Shown here piece after piece: positions 1 through 8,007 of a stretch of DNA of 64,000 bases. Under the pieces are notes generated by a model. The model saw nothing but the letters and a program-made list of their open reading frames with translations. It made no database searches and had not been told where the DNA came from. Position numbers and translations under genes: made by a program. Each line of letters opens with the position of its first letter. Position 1 is the first letter of the stretch. The DNA is taken from assembly GCA_002840275.1 (NCBI GenBank), contig PHAB01000002.1:248001-312000 (forward strand), read 5' to 3'. The DNA comes from Firmicutes bacterium HGW-Firmicutes-14 (GTDB taxonomy: Bacteria; Bacillota; Thermincolia; Thermincolales; UBA2595).

Positions 1-1278
1 TTTGCACCGGGTATGGCCGCAAGTGTGGCTGCCCAGGCGGCGGTACTGCCCCTGGCGGTATATTACTTTAACTTTTTTTCCCTCATCTCCCTTCCGGCCA
101 ACTTGGTAATTGTGCCTCTGATCAGCCTGGCCATGCTCCTGGGAGGAACTGCCGCCCTGGCCGGATTGTTGTGGCTCCCCCCGGCAGAATTAATCAACAT
201 CACCACCGGAATTATCATCCGGTTGGCCCTCGAAACCGCCCGCATCCTTTCAGACCTTCCGTATGCCGCGGTTTCTGTCCGGTCGCCGCCGGTTTACCTG
301 ATTGCCTGTTACTACCTGTTAGTTATTGTTATTGTTGAATTTTTCAGGAACCGGAGGGTCAACCTAACGGTCAGGAGGTTCTGGACGGTGAACCGGCGCC
401 GCCTGGTCCTGGCAGCATTGACGGTTACTGCTGCCCTGATATGGACCGGTATAGTATACGGCGGGGATAATGACCTTGAAGTGACTTTTCTCGATGTGGG
501 GCAGGGGGATGCCGCCGTGATGGAGATTAGCGGCGGGTATCATATTGTTATTGATACAGGCGGTATTCAGGACGGTTTACCATCCGGCAGCGGCCCGGGT
601 GAGCGGGTCCTTGTGCCGTTTTTAAGACGGAAGGGAATTAACAGCATTGACCTTCTGCTGCTGAGTCACCCCCATGCGGACCATATCCAGGGTGCAGATG
701 CACTATTGAAGAATTTCCCGGTGAATATGGTTGTTGTGAGCCCATTATTTGATGAAAACCCTGACGGGGCGCGGCTGCTAAAAAGTTTTGCAGATGAAGG
801 GAGCCAAATCAGGGAAATCAGTAGAGGAGAAAGAGTGCTTTTCGGCGAAAATACTTACATTGAGATATTGAGCCCTGCCGGAGACCGGGTTATTGGAAAC
901 GGGGATTACAGCGAAAATGACGGTTCCCTTGTGATTAGGTTCTGTTACGGGGATTTCCGCTTGCTCTTCACCGGTGATGCCGAGCAGGGGCCATTGGGGG
1001 AACTGTCCCGGTTTCCCGGTTCTGTAGAGGCAGATATTGTCAAGGTCCCCCATCATGGGAGCAGGAATGGGTGGACAGAGAGTTTTTACCGGGCTGCCGG
1101 GCCAAGACTGGCAGTTATCAGTGTCGGTCCCAACAAATTCGGGCATCCTTCGCCGGAAGTGCTGAACGGATTCTCGCGCCTCGGTATCCCTGTATTGAGG
1201 ACAGATCTGAACGGCGCGGTAATTATAAAATCCAACGGGCGTGGTTATACGACAGAAACTGTTAAAGGGATTGATTAG
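1..1278 (+). CDS. comEC: ComEC/Rec2 DNA-uptake channel protein, C-terminal part
   Basis: The frame is open from base 1 and its first residues continue a membrane domain, so the gene begins upstream of the window; the ATG at 13 is internal. The N-terminal part (about 1-150) has several hydrophobic segments of the Competence domain. A metallo-beta-lactamase-like domain follows: FLDVGQGDA near residue 160, the metal-binding motif SHPHADH near residue 222, and VPHHGSRNG near residue 348. ComEC proteins form the inner-membrane channel through which single-stranded DNA enters the cell, and the extracellular hydrolase-like domain is thought to degrade the second strand. holA starts right at its stop codon, as in other Firmicutes. 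No frameshift is seen in this part. Confidence 0.93.
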   Translation, partial: FAPGMAASVAAQAAVLPLAVYYFNFFSLISLPANLVIVPLISLAMLLGGTAALAGLLWLPPAELINITTGIIIRLALETARILSDLPYAAVSVRSPPVYLIACYYLLVIVIVEFFRNRRVNLTVRRFWTVNRRRLVLAALTVTAALIWTGIVYGGDNDLEVTFLDVGQGDAAVMEISGGYHIVIDTGGIQDGLPSGSGPGERVLVPFLRRKGINSIDLLLLSHPHADHIQGADALLKNFPVNMVVVSPLFDENPDGARLLKSFADEGSQIREISRGERVLFGENTYIEILSPAGDRVIGNGDYSENDGSLVIRFCYGDFRLLFTGDAEQGPLGELSRFPGSVEADIVKVPHHGSRNGWTESFYRAAGPRLAVISVGPNKFGHPSPEVLNGFSRLGIPVLRTDLNGAVIIKSNGRGYTTETVKGID

Positions 1279-1279
1279 A

Positions 1280-2347
1280 TTGGATTACACTGCACTGGAT
1301 AAAAGCCTGCAAAGGCAGGTCATATCACCTGTTTATCTCTTTTACGGGGAAGAGACATATATGAGGGATTTTTACCTGAACCGGTTCAAACTCCTAATCC
1401 CCGAAGAATACAGGGATTTCAACCTGGATATCCTGGATGGACGGGAGACCGGGATTGAAACCATTGTCAATATAGCCGGTACCCTGCCTTTTCTGAGTGA
1501 TAAGAGGCTGGTTATCGTGAAGAACGCGGATTTTTTCAAAGCCAGGCGCAAAGGCCAGGGAAAGAATACAGGCAAGAGTGAGGAAGGTACCGGAAACGGG
1601 GACAAGGTCCCTGATACCGATAACAGTGAAGAGAGCGGGGAGGACAGGAGCGGGGAAGATTCAGGCATGAAAGTCCTGGAAGCGTACCTGGCAGATCCGT
1701 CAATCTCAACATGCCTGATTTTCTGCAGTGATTCTGTGGACAAAAAACGCAGAATATATAAGAACATTGAAAAGTGCGGCCAGGTGGTCCAGTTTTCTTC
1801 CCTCCGAAACAGGGAGCTGAACCAGTGGATTGACAGCAGGGCCAGAAAACTGGGAATGATCATCGAACCCCAGGCATCTGCGGGGTTAATTGCGGCGGTG
1901 GGCAACAACCTGCGCCAGCTCAGCTCCGAACTGAAAAAACTGGCGTGCTACACATCAGGGGCCAAGATTACTGCTTCCGATGTAAAACTGATGGTAAGCA
2001 GGACTGCTGAATTAAACATATTTGACCTGGTTGATGCCGTAGGAGGGCGGGACTATAAAACCGCGGTCCGGATGGCCAGGGAGATGGTTTCCGGCGGTGA
2101 GCCGGTAATCCGGCTGTTATATATGACAGCCCGGCAGTTCAGGCTGATTATCCAGGCGGCCGGCCAGATGCAGGTACATCCCTATGTGGCCCAGAAATGC
2201 ATAAAACAGGCCAGGAATTATTCACTGGATGAACTGAAAAGGTGCATGGAAAAAATCCTGTCCACCGATGCTGATATTAAAACCGGTCGACAGGAACCCG
2301 TACTTGCCCTGGAGTTATTGATTATCCACCTGTGTGAAAAAGGTTAA
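1280..2347 (+). CDS. holA: DNA polymerase III, delta subunit
   Basis: Clamp-loader delta subunit (YqeN type), which opens the sliding clamp so it can be placed on DNA. The start is probably TTG at 1280, just after the comEC stop, with AAAGGGA about nine bases upstream; an in-frame ATG at 1241 lies inside comEC. The protein is about 355 aa. It has the typical N-terminus (VISPVYLFYGEE), the delta-family core, and a C-terminal collar domain with RQFRLIIQAAGQM. Between about residues 94 and 131 there is a hydrophilic stretch rich in Gly, Lys, Glu and Asp, longer than in most relatives and probably a flexible loop. A partial, decayed copy of its 3' part lies at 3636-3874. Confidence 0.9.
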   Translation: MDYTALDKSLQRQVISPVYLFYGEETYMRDFYLNRFKLLIPEEYRDFNLDILDGRETGIETIVNIAGTLPFLSDKRLVIVKNADFFKARRKGQGKNTGKSEEGTGNGDKVPDTDNSEESGEDRSGEDSGMKVLEAYLADPSISTCLIFCSDSVDKKRRIYKNIEKCGQVVQFSSLRNRELNQWIDSRARKLGMIIEPQASAGLIAAVGNNLRQLSSELKKLACYTSGAKITASDVKLMVSRTAELNIFDLVDAVGGRDYKTAVRMAREMVSGGEPVIRLLYMTARQFRLIIQAAGQMQVHPYVAQKCIKQARNYSLDELKRCMEKILSTDADIKTGRQEPVLALELLIIHLCEKG

Positions 2348-2373
2348 TACTTAACAGGGGCTGATTCATACCT

Positions 2374-2403
2374 AAATGACACCTTTAAAGCAAGGTGTCA
2401 TTT
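2374..2403 (+). terminator. Stem-loop after holA
   Basis: A perfect 12-bp stem, AAATGACACCTT (2374-2385) with AAGGTGTCATTT (2392-2403), closes a six-base loop 27 bases after the holA stop. The 3' arm ends in TTT, then GCATTT. It is most likely the comEC-holA terminator, though the U-tract is weak. Confidence 0.6.
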
Positions 2404-2762
2404 GCATTTATGAAGATAGTAAAAAGATATATTTCTCTGGCTTTATTTGGGATTATATTAGTCTGAATTCATCATATGAAATAATTTACAGGATTACAAA
2501 ATCATGATAAGATAAATGTATGGTAATGGAAAAAATGGAAGGAGGAGTAATTACAATGATTGTTCTTTATCGTGAGCTAATTCGCGAACCGCCTTGAAAG
2601 GGGAAATAGTGGTCCTAGGTTAAACCTCACCAGCCTGCAAAAGCTAAGGGTTAAGCAAAACCTGCACAAACCACTATTTCTGACTTTAATTTTATACTCA
2701 GAGGAAGAATTATAGGAACTATAGCAGGAATTGGTAGCACTGAGAGCAGTCTCAAAGTAAAA
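2404..2762. other. AT-rich intergenic stretch with two tiny ORFs
   Basis: No convincing gene lies here. An ATG at 2410 opens an 18-residue frame, MKIVKRYISLALFGIILV, that reads like the beginning of a signal peptide and then stops at 2464-2466. A second ATG at 2555 follows a strong AAGGAGG-like site and encodes only 13 residues (MIVLYRELIREPP). The composition is clearly more AT-rich than holA. The stretch may hold the broken 5' end of the secreted-protein gene whose remainder is the ORF at 2763, but the frames do not join, so this is inference. Confidence 0.4.
2603..2680. repeat. 78-bp element bounded by inverted repeats
   Basis: The perfect arms GAAATAGTGGT (2603-2613) and ACCACTATTTC (2670-2680) enclose about 56 bases containing the short palindrome AGGTTAAACCT and a second GGTTAA motif. 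It has no coding potential and no run of T after the stem. It may be a small miniature element or a structured RNA. I see no second copy in the window. Confidence 0.4.
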
Positions 2763-3044
2763 ATGAGAATTTATGACCACACGGATCAAACTTTAACCGC
2801 TGAGAAAACCATCTATAGTATAACAAAATCAGGGATTTACAATGTCTATTATGATGGCAGCGAATCGGGATATGTAGATGTTTTGTTAAAGAGGGGCCAT
2901 GTTTATTCAATTACACTAATTTATGATGTGGCGTCTGAGGGTTATGGTCAAGCAGTTGGAATGGCTGACTTTGAATCTGAAGAATTCGATGGTGATAAAC
3001 GGTTAGTATATTGGAATTGGGTTGAACTACAAAAGAATACTTAA
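2763..3044 (+). CDS. Hypothetical protein, possibly 5'-truncated
   Basis: A 93-aa ORF I do not recognise. It is polar and rich in beta-type and aromatic residues (IYNVYYDGSESGYVDVLLKRGH, with about 20 Tyr/Phe/Trp/His overall), like the C-terminal part of a secreted or surface beta-sandwich domain. The reading frame stays open upstream to 2655 without an ATG (GRIIGTIAGIGS precedes the ATG), and no good ribosome site precedes 2763. It may therefore be the 3' remnant of a longer gene whose start has been lost. A strong terminator overlaps its stop. It lies in the AT-rich insert between holA and the holA copy. Confidence 0.4.
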   Translation: MRIYDHTDQTLTAEKTIYSITKSGIYNVYYDGSESGYVDVLLKRGHVYSITLIYDVASEGYGQAVGMADFESEEFDGDKRLVYWNWVELQKNT

Positions 3045-3079
3045 TTTATTAGGGGGTTCATTACCCCCTAATAAATTAA
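3041..3079 (+). terminator. Perfect 17-bp stem-loop overlapping the stop of the 93-aa ORF
   Basis: Arms 3041-3057 and 3063-3079 are perfectly complementary (TTAATTTATTAGGGGGT with its reverse complement), with a five-base loop. The ORF stop codon lies in the left arm. The A-rich left and T-rich right flanks make it usable as a terminator on either strand. Confidence 0.7.
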
Positions 3080-3295
3080 AATAATGAATTACTTTATATT
3101 CTTAACCCTAAGAATGTAAGCAGTTTTATGATTTAGTCCCGCCAGAATACAGATATGAATATTCTATTCTTTAACAAAGACTAGCCCAACGAAAGGATGG
3201 TGAACCATACTATATCGAGAACAGAAGTGTGAATGGCGTTTGACCTCCGATTTCTTTGAAATCTTAAAGGTTAATATTTTAATTAAGGTGGGGTT

Positions 3296-3556
3296 ATGGT
3301 GTTTTCAAAAATTTTGATGCTTTTAATAGCATTCATTTTAATAGCATTTTCGTTTTCCAAACCGGTATTAACTGCCGGTAATCAAAAACGGCGGATTACC
3401 GATTTGCTTGTTGTGGGTCTTATTATTAATTTCGTTCCCTATTTTACCGCCAATAAAGGCTATATTTTTACTTTACAGATGATTGGAGGATTAATCTTTT
3501 TTTATGGTTTTTCCCTGGTCATTATACAGAAGTTTATTGAGGGTTACACGGATTAA
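3296..3556 (+). CDS. Small membrane protein of unknown function
   Basis: An 86-aa protein with an AAGGTGGGG ribosome site seven bases before ATG. It has an N-terminal hydrophobic segment (about 3-21), a second around residues 38-52 and a third around residues 60-78, with Lys/Arg between the first two, so probably three transmembrane helices. No family is recognised. It lies in the AT-rich insert and the 250 bases upstream are non-coding. The frame is intact, but with no neighbours of known function nothing can be said about its role. Confidence 0.5.
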   Translation: MVFSKILMLLIAFILIAFSFSKPVLTAGNQKRRITDLLVVGLIINFVPYFTANKGYIFTLQMIGGLIFFYGFSLVIIQKFIEGYTD

Positions 3557-3635
3557 GACAATTTTGCACAGAAAAAAACTGGCTGCCTCCATCGATAATG
3601 TTGCACTAAAATATGCCTTAAAACATATTACAAAA

Positions 3636-3874
3636 CTGGAAAAACTGGCCTGCTACACATCAGGGGCCAAGATTACTGCTTCCGATGTAAAACTGATGGT
3701 AAGCAGGACTGCTGAATTAATATTTGACCTGGTTGATGCGTGGGAGGGCGGGATTATAAAACCGCGGTCCGGATGGCCAGGGAGATGGTTTCCGGCGGTG
3801 AGCCGGTAATCCGGCTGTTATATATGACAGCCCGGCAGTTCAGGCTGATTATCGGAAAAAATCCTGTCCACTGA
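3636..3874 (+). pseudogene. Decayed second copy of the holA 3' region
   Basis: From 3636 the sequence repeats holA from about 1928 to 2153 almost base for base (for example GCTACACATCAGGGGCCAAG in both), then jumps to the holA sequence at about 2255-2276 and ends. Differences include a three-base deletion (GAATTAAACATA to GAATTAATA), a one-base deletion that shifts frame at GATGC(C)GT, a few substitutions and a deletion of roughly 100 bases. It cannot encode a functional domain. The near-identity to holA points to a recent duplication or integration event. Confidence 0.9.
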
Positions 3875-3898
3875 TTTTGTGGAAATACAAATAATAAA

Positions 3899-3950
3899 AG
3901 GGCTGTTGATTTTGTCAACAGCCCTAAAGGTTCACTTTTGGTGAACCTTT
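3899..3950. terminator. Back-to-back terminators (holA copy / rpsT)
   Basis: Two perfect hairpins lie side by side: AGGGCTGTTGA/TCAACAGCCCT (3899-3925) and AAAGGTTCAC/GTGAACCTTT (3926-3950). On the plus strand the second is followed by GTTTGTTTTTT. On the minus strand the first is followed by TTTTATTATTT, so it can end rpsT transcription. Together they form a bidirectional terminator. Confidence 0.85.
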
Positions 3951-3959
3951 GTTTGTTTT

Positions 3960-4214
3960 TTAGGACATCCGGTTCAGTCTTTTGGTGAGTCTTGATTTTT
4001 TCCTTGCTGCTGCGTTTTTATGTAAAACGCCTTTAGATACAGCCTTGTCAATTGCCACGACGGCCTTTTTCAGTTCAAGAGCGGCGTCTTCCTTAGATAC
4101 TGTTTCTATAAACTTACGGATACTGGTTCTGACACTGGTTTTGACTGGCGCGTTGCGCAGGGCGTTTTTCCTGGCTATTTCAGCTCTTTTGGCAGCTGAT
4201 TTAATATTGGCCAC
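3960..4214 (-). CDS. rpsT: 30S ribosomal protein S20
   Basis: An 84-aa basic protein beginning ANIKSAAKRAEIARKNALRN, the classic S20 N-terminus; S20 binds 16S rRNA in the body of the small subunit. The GTG start at 4214 has a strong AAGGAGGTG site upstream on the minus strand. As in many Firmicutes it lies next to holA and is transcribed against it. The germination protease gene gpr, which often sits between rpsT and spoIIP, is absent here. Confidence 0.97.
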   Translation of the reverse strand: MANIKSAAKRAEIARKNALRNAPVKTSVRTSIRKFIETVSKEDAALELKKAVVAIDKAVSKGVLHKNAAARKKSRLTKRLNRMS

Positions 4215-4384
4215 GCAGGGTTCACCTCCTTAAATACAGGTAACAATATGTCAAAAAAATCTTACTTTTCGATTAACAATCAACATTTTACCACGCTACC
4301 GAAAAAAAAGCAAGGGCATTAATGTATAGCTATAAAGTTTTTGGTCAAACCTAAAACCAGGTGAAAAGACAGGAGGTGAGAAAA

Positions 4385-4723
4385 GTGCGTGATTTTATCG
4401 GATTGATCGTAAGATTTGTTGTTTCTGCCCTTGTTCTTCTTTTAGTGGCAGCCATACTTCCGGGCATAAGGGTAGCCGGTTTTACGGGAGCCCTCATTGC
4501 TGCAGCAATTATTGCAATTTTGGGATATATAGTGGAAAAACTGATGGGTGAAAGGGTTTCTCCCCAAAGCCGGGGCCTGGTAGGCTTTATTACCGGAGCG
4601 GTGGTTATCTACCTGGCCAAGTTTATTATCCCGGCTTACATGGATGTGTCTATAATCGGAGCCCTATTAGCGGCATTTGTAATCGGGATTATTGACGCAT
4701 TTGTACCCACCATGCTCAGGTAA
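4385..4723 (+). CDS. Phage-holin-4-like membrane protein (YvlD family)
   Basis: A protein of about 112 aa with four predicted transmembrane helices, matching the small PF04020 family (YvlD type). The sequence shows RFVVSALVLLLVAAILPGI at the N-terminus, a glycine-rich helix pair (GALIAAAIIAILGYIV), and GIIDAFVPTMLR at the C-terminus. I chose GTG at 4385 because AGGAGGTGAG stands six bases before it; the GTG at 4361 would put that site inside the gene. The family has no firm function, and some members respond to cell-envelope stress. It occupies the place of gpr in the usual rpsT-gpr-spoIIP order. Confidence 0.75.
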   Translation: MRDFIGLIVRFVVSALVLLLVAAILPGIRVAGFTGALIAAAIIAILGYIVEKLMGERVSPQSRGLVGFITGAVVIYLAKFIIPAYMDVSIIGALLAAFVIGIIDAFVPTMLR

Positions 4724-4772
4724 AAACGGTTTAGGTCATTCAAGGACCTGAAAGGCCGGCCGGCGCCGGCTT

Positions 4773-4810
4773 CCAAGGGGCTGTCTCAATTAAACGGGAC
4801 GGCCCCTTGG
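4773..4810 (+). terminator. Stem-loop before spoIIP
   Basis: CCAAGGGGC (4773-4781) pairs with GCCCCTTGG (4802-4810), extended by a wobble pair and GTC/GAC. CCCATTT follows, so the U-tract is weak. It probably ends the preceding small gene. Confidence 0.5.
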
Positions 4811-4875
4811 CCCATTTAACGGGTAATAATACCACCCTCCTTTGAATATAATTGGGTAGACAAGGAGGCGAGGGA

Positions 4876-5997
4876 ATGAGACAAGTAAGAGCCGGCAGTA
4901 TTTTCCCCATGGTCAGGAACCTCAGCCTGTTTTTTGCTGCAGTCCTGCTGGTATTTTTTGCAGTAATAGCAGGACAGTTCCCGGACGGGAATGACCCGCT
5001 GGTCCCTGCCTTAAGTTCCGGGTATTATTATGAAAAGAGCAGAACGGTCCTTGAATACATATCTGAAAAGTTGGGAACCGATGTTCTGGAAGTTATCCTG
5101 AAAACAGAACTTCCCGCCCTGGCCATTGCCGATAAAGATTCTGAAAATATTTCGGCTGACGGGACCCGGGCCTTAAAGGTGTGCCTTAATTTACTGTCCG
5201 GGGTTCGTCTGGATGACCCGCTTACATACCTAAAATCCGAGATCCCGATGATGGAGGTCACTCCTGTGACTGCCGACAGCTTCGATGAGACCGGTATAGA
5301 CGAAATAACCGAAAAACCTGCCCCGCCCGGAACCCGGGATAAGAGTCCGGAGGGGCAGGCTGTGGATAACAGGGTGTCATCCCTGGAGCCCTTGATTGCC
5401 CTTTATAATACCCATACCAGTGAGACTTACGAATTGACCGACGGGCTGGCCCATCTGAAGTGGAAGGCCGGGGGAGTAACGGCCGCAGCCGGGGAAATCA
5501 AAAGAGCGGTGGAAGAGGAATACGGTATTGCGGCAGTATATTCTGCTACTCTCCATGATAAGGCCTTTAACAGGTCATATGTGGAATCGGAAAAAACGGT
5601 ATGCGGACTGGTGAAGGATTATCCGGACCTGGAAATGGTTTTTGATATCCACCGGGACGGTTCTCTTACCAGGGAACAAAGTATTGTAGATATCAACGGC
5701 CGGACAGCGGCTAAAATATTAATTGTGGTGGGCACCGATGCCCGGGCGGAACACCCCGGGTGGAGGGAGAACCTGGCTTTCGCCAGGAAAATAGCAGCCA
5801 AAATGGATGAGATGTACCCGGGGCTGTCAAGGGGAATCACTATCAAAGAGGGGCGGTACAACCAGCAGCACCATCCCCGCGCCCTTCTCATTGAAATCGG
5901 CAGCACCAAAAACACCACCGGCGAAGCGGTGATATCAGCAGGACTCTTTGCCGATGTGGCGGTAGCTGTTCTGAATGATCTGAGAAATGAGGAATAA
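4876..5997 (+). CDS. spoIIP: Stage II sporulation protein P (peptidoglycan amidase/endopeptidase)
   Basis: SpoIIP works with SpoIID and SpoIIM at the septal membrane to remove peptidoglycan so that the mother cell can engulf the forespore. The product is about 373 aa from ATG 4876, which has AAGGAGG seven bases upstream (a TTG at 4852 is less likely). It has an N-terminal membrane anchor (about 12-38), a poorly conserved linker, and the C-terminal SpoIIP hydrolase domain with LYNTHTSETY, the metal-site region FDIHRDG and LLIEIGSTKNT. It marks the organism as spore-forming. It normally lies just upstream of lepA, and here four genes separate the two. Confidence 0.93.
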   Translation: MRQVRAGSIFPMVRNLSLFFAAVLLVFFAVIAGQFPDGNDPLVPALSSGYYYEKSRTVLEYISEKLGTDVLEVILKTELPALAIADKDSENISADGTRALKVCLNLLSGVRLDDPLTYLKSEIPMMEVTPVTADSFDETGIDEITEKPAPPGTRDKSPEGQAVDNRVSSLEPLIALYNTHTSETYELTDGLAHLKWKAGGVTAAAGEIKRAVEEEYGIAAVYSATLHDKAFNRSYVESEKTVCGLVKDYPDLEMVFDIHRDGSLTREQSIVDINGRTAAKILIVVGTDARAEHPGWRENLAFARKIAAKMDEMYPGLSRGITIKEGRYNQQHHPRALLIEIGSTKNTTGEAVISAGLFADVAVAVLNDLRNEE

Positions 5998-6072
5998 AAA
6001 CCCCCCTCCGGAGAGAACTATAATGATGAGCCAGATATTTTAGCGGATAGAACAAAGAGGAGATGCAGCAGG

Positions 6073-6522
6073 GTGGACAGATTTAAACGGGGACTGGCAG
6101 CGGGAGTGGCCGGCGGGATATTGATGAACATATGGGACCTGACATCATATTATATTTTGGGGTTGGCCAAGGAACGATACCTGGACTGGGCTTCAATTTT
6201 TGTTTTTGGCGACCTGCCGCGGAATATACCGGAAGCAGTATATTCCCAGTTAACCCAGCTGCTTTGGGTAGGATTCCTGGGGATAGTCTTTGCCTATCTG
6301 ATACCATTCATTAATTCAAGGGATTACCTCCTGAAGGGGGCATTTTTCGGGTTTATCACAGGTTTTGTGATTTATGCCCTGCCGGTTGCTTTTAAGGTCC
6401 CTTATCTTTCTAGGGCGGAATTTGGGACGGTGGTTTCACACTTTGTGGGCGGTGTAACCTGGGGGACGTCAATGGCATATATCCTTCACAGACTTGATAC
6501 TTCAGCCAGGGTTGAAAAATAA
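6073..6522 (+). CDS. Membrane protein of unknown function
   Basis: A 149-aa protein with a GTG start and a GAGGAG-type site upstream. It contains four hydrophobic segments (about 8-30, 60-80, 88-110, 118-140) and the motif AAGVAGGILMNIWD near the N-terminus, a glycine-rich helix followed by an acidic residue that resembles small membrane proteins seen in Peptococcaceae genomes. No enzymatic motif is visible. It is followed by a good terminator, so it is probably a single gene or paired with spoIIP. Confidence 0.6.
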   Translation: MDRFKRGLAAGVAGGILMNIWDLTSYYILGLAKERYLDWASIFVFGDLPRNIPEAVYSQLTQLLWVGFLGIVFAYLIPFINSRDYLLKGAFFGFITGFVIYALPVAFKVPYLSRAEFGTVVSHFVGGVTWGTSMAYILHRLDTSARVEK

Positions 6523-6579
6523 TTGGTCTGTTTCAGCCTCCCAAGGTTCAGGCGGCGGTTGACCAGGGGATGGGTGTAC

Positions 6580-6620
6580 ACCCGCTCTATGCCTGACCCG
6601 GCTAGGAGCGGGTTTATTTT
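6580..6620 (+). terminator. Rho-independent terminator
   Basis: ACCCGCTC (6580-6587) pairs with GAGCGGGT (6606-6613), followed by TTATTTTTAT. Confidence 0.75.
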
Positions 6621-6741
6621 TATGTCCAGGATATCGCCTGCCCTGACGGGCAGGTCTCTTTTTCAAATGCATTGCTATAATGGGTGAAAACTCCCCTGTA
6701 ATTAAGACCCTTGAGGCATAAAAGCCGATAGGCCGATGAAA

Positions 6742-6963
6742 TTACTTCCGGATTCCACCCTTCCGCAGTTCAACTGCTTCTCTTGAAGAGGTCACCGCAA
6801 AAAAGGCTATGCCGCACTGTTCCATAAACCTGCCGGCGGTTATGGCTCCCAGACCGTAGGCATCGTTTTTCAGGACGGCCATAATGGGTACCCTGATATG
6901 CCTCTGAAGGGTCCGGATATTGTTTTTGGGTTTTTTCAGGTCAATCTCCATCCACTTATCCAA
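6742..6963 (-). pseudogene. Alanine racemase N-terminal fragment
   Basis: The 73-residue frame (WMEIDLKKPKNNIRTLQRHI, then VPIMAVLKNDAYGLGA) matches the start of fold-III PLP enzymes such as alanine racemase, including the PLP-binding lysine in AVLKNDAYG. It stops after GGIRK, where a normal racemase would continue for about 300 more residues; no continuation is seen towards 6523. It overlaps the end of the FemX-like remnant by eight bases, suggesting both belonged to one peptidoglycan-related operon that has decayed. Confidence 0.65.
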
Positions 6964-7546
6964 TTCTTTTTCCTGCTTCCCTGGGTTCCCTGATCATCTC
7001 CCATTGAAGCAGATAGTTGGGCATGACATTTCTGTGGGAATTGCTGCTTGCCCCGTACAGGTACCAGCACTTATCCCCAAAGAATATGGAGATTGCCCCC
7101 ATGATTTCATTAGGTTCCCGGTCTATGTCAAGACGGGAAACAAACCTGGGCTGAATGCTTTTCATCTTTTCCGTGAAAAAGAGGAGGGTTTCCTTATCGG
7201 TGAAATCGAGGACCGGGCCCCGCGGGCAGTACATAAAATTTTTGCCGGCCAGGGGAAGCTTTCTTATCAGGATATTTCCCCCTCCCATGGTAACGGCGCC
7301 TTCATTAATACTTTCTTTGATAAGGAAATTAAAACTTTCCCAGCCCTCTTTTACCCGCGCCCATTCGGCTTTTACGAAGTGGATTGTATGTCCAAATATG
7401 TTTGTTACAGTGAAATAACGAAATGTCAAGGCTTGATAACGTTTTGTTACAAAATTGTTAAAATAAACGGGAGGGGCAGACATATTCCTCCACGGCGGCT
7501 GCGATTCAGCCGTCTGGTTGGAATAAATTTGCTGGAAAAGAAGCAT
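6956..7546 (-). pseudogene. FemX/FemAB-like peptidoglycan bridge transferase, internally deleted
   Basis: The 196-aa frame contains two separate pieces of the Fem family (about 340 aa when whole), which adds amino acids to the peptidoglycan stem. The N-terminal piece reads EWARVKEGWESF to NFMYCPRGPVLDF. The C-terminal piece, starting near RFVSRLDI, has CWYLYGASSNSHRNVMPNY and LLQWEMIR, a strong signature of the second acyltransferase half. The central region between RLDIDREPNEIM and GAISIFFGDK appears to be missing, and the C-terminus is cut short. The first 50 residues do not resemble the family, so the true start is uncertain. Confidence 0.6.
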
Positions 7547-7575
7547 AGTATTAACGGCAGAAAGGGGTGAACTGT

Positions 7576-7932
7576 GTGAACGACCGGACCATGGTGCTTC
7601 TGGCCCTTATTTTTCTTTCACTGACAATCGGTGCAGGTGTGAACAGGTCCCTTGAGGCCTGTAACAGGATGGTAGGAGAGGAGCTTTGCCCCGGGATAGG
7701 TGACCTCTGCCGGGAAAAGCTTTTTCTGGCAGCCGGCCGGGTAATGGAGGTTGGAATCCCAGCCGTGGCTGACCGGGTGGACAGGGTTAAATCAATTGTC
7801 AGCCGGGAAATTAACGGCCGGGACATTTATTCTGCTGCCGGGGAAATTGCCGGCGGGATAAAAAGAACGGTGAACAGGATTTTGGCGGGACTGGACAAGA
7901 GAGCCGGTCCTCCAAGCGGTGAGGTACTGTAA
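7576..7932 (+). CDS. Hypothetical protein with N-terminal membrane segment
   Basis: About 118 aa from GTG 7576, six bases after AAGGGGTG (GTG 7567 is an alternative). The first 20 residues form a hydrophobic segment ending near GAGVNRSLE, which may be a signal peptide or anchor. The rest is a charged, probably helical domain (VDRVKSIVSREINGRDIY). No family is recognised. It precedes murJ by 75 bases. Confidence 0.5.
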   Translation: MNDRTMVLLALIFLSLTIGAGVNRSLEACNRMVGEELCPGIGDLCREKLFLAAGRVMEVGIPAVADRVDRVKSIVSREINGRDIYSAAGEIAGGIKRTVNRILAGLDKRAGPPSGEVL

Positions 7933-8007
7933 ATTGCCCTTTCCGAGTTAACCCAAAAGTGGTATATTATTAAAAGTAAGAACTGGGTGACCGAAAGGGG
8001 AAACAAA

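Noticed and set aside
3504-3809. A 101-codon plus-strand frame crossing into the holA copy
   Set aside because: It is a chimera of the end of the small membrane-protein region and the frameshifted holA fragment; no ribosome site and no coherent protein.
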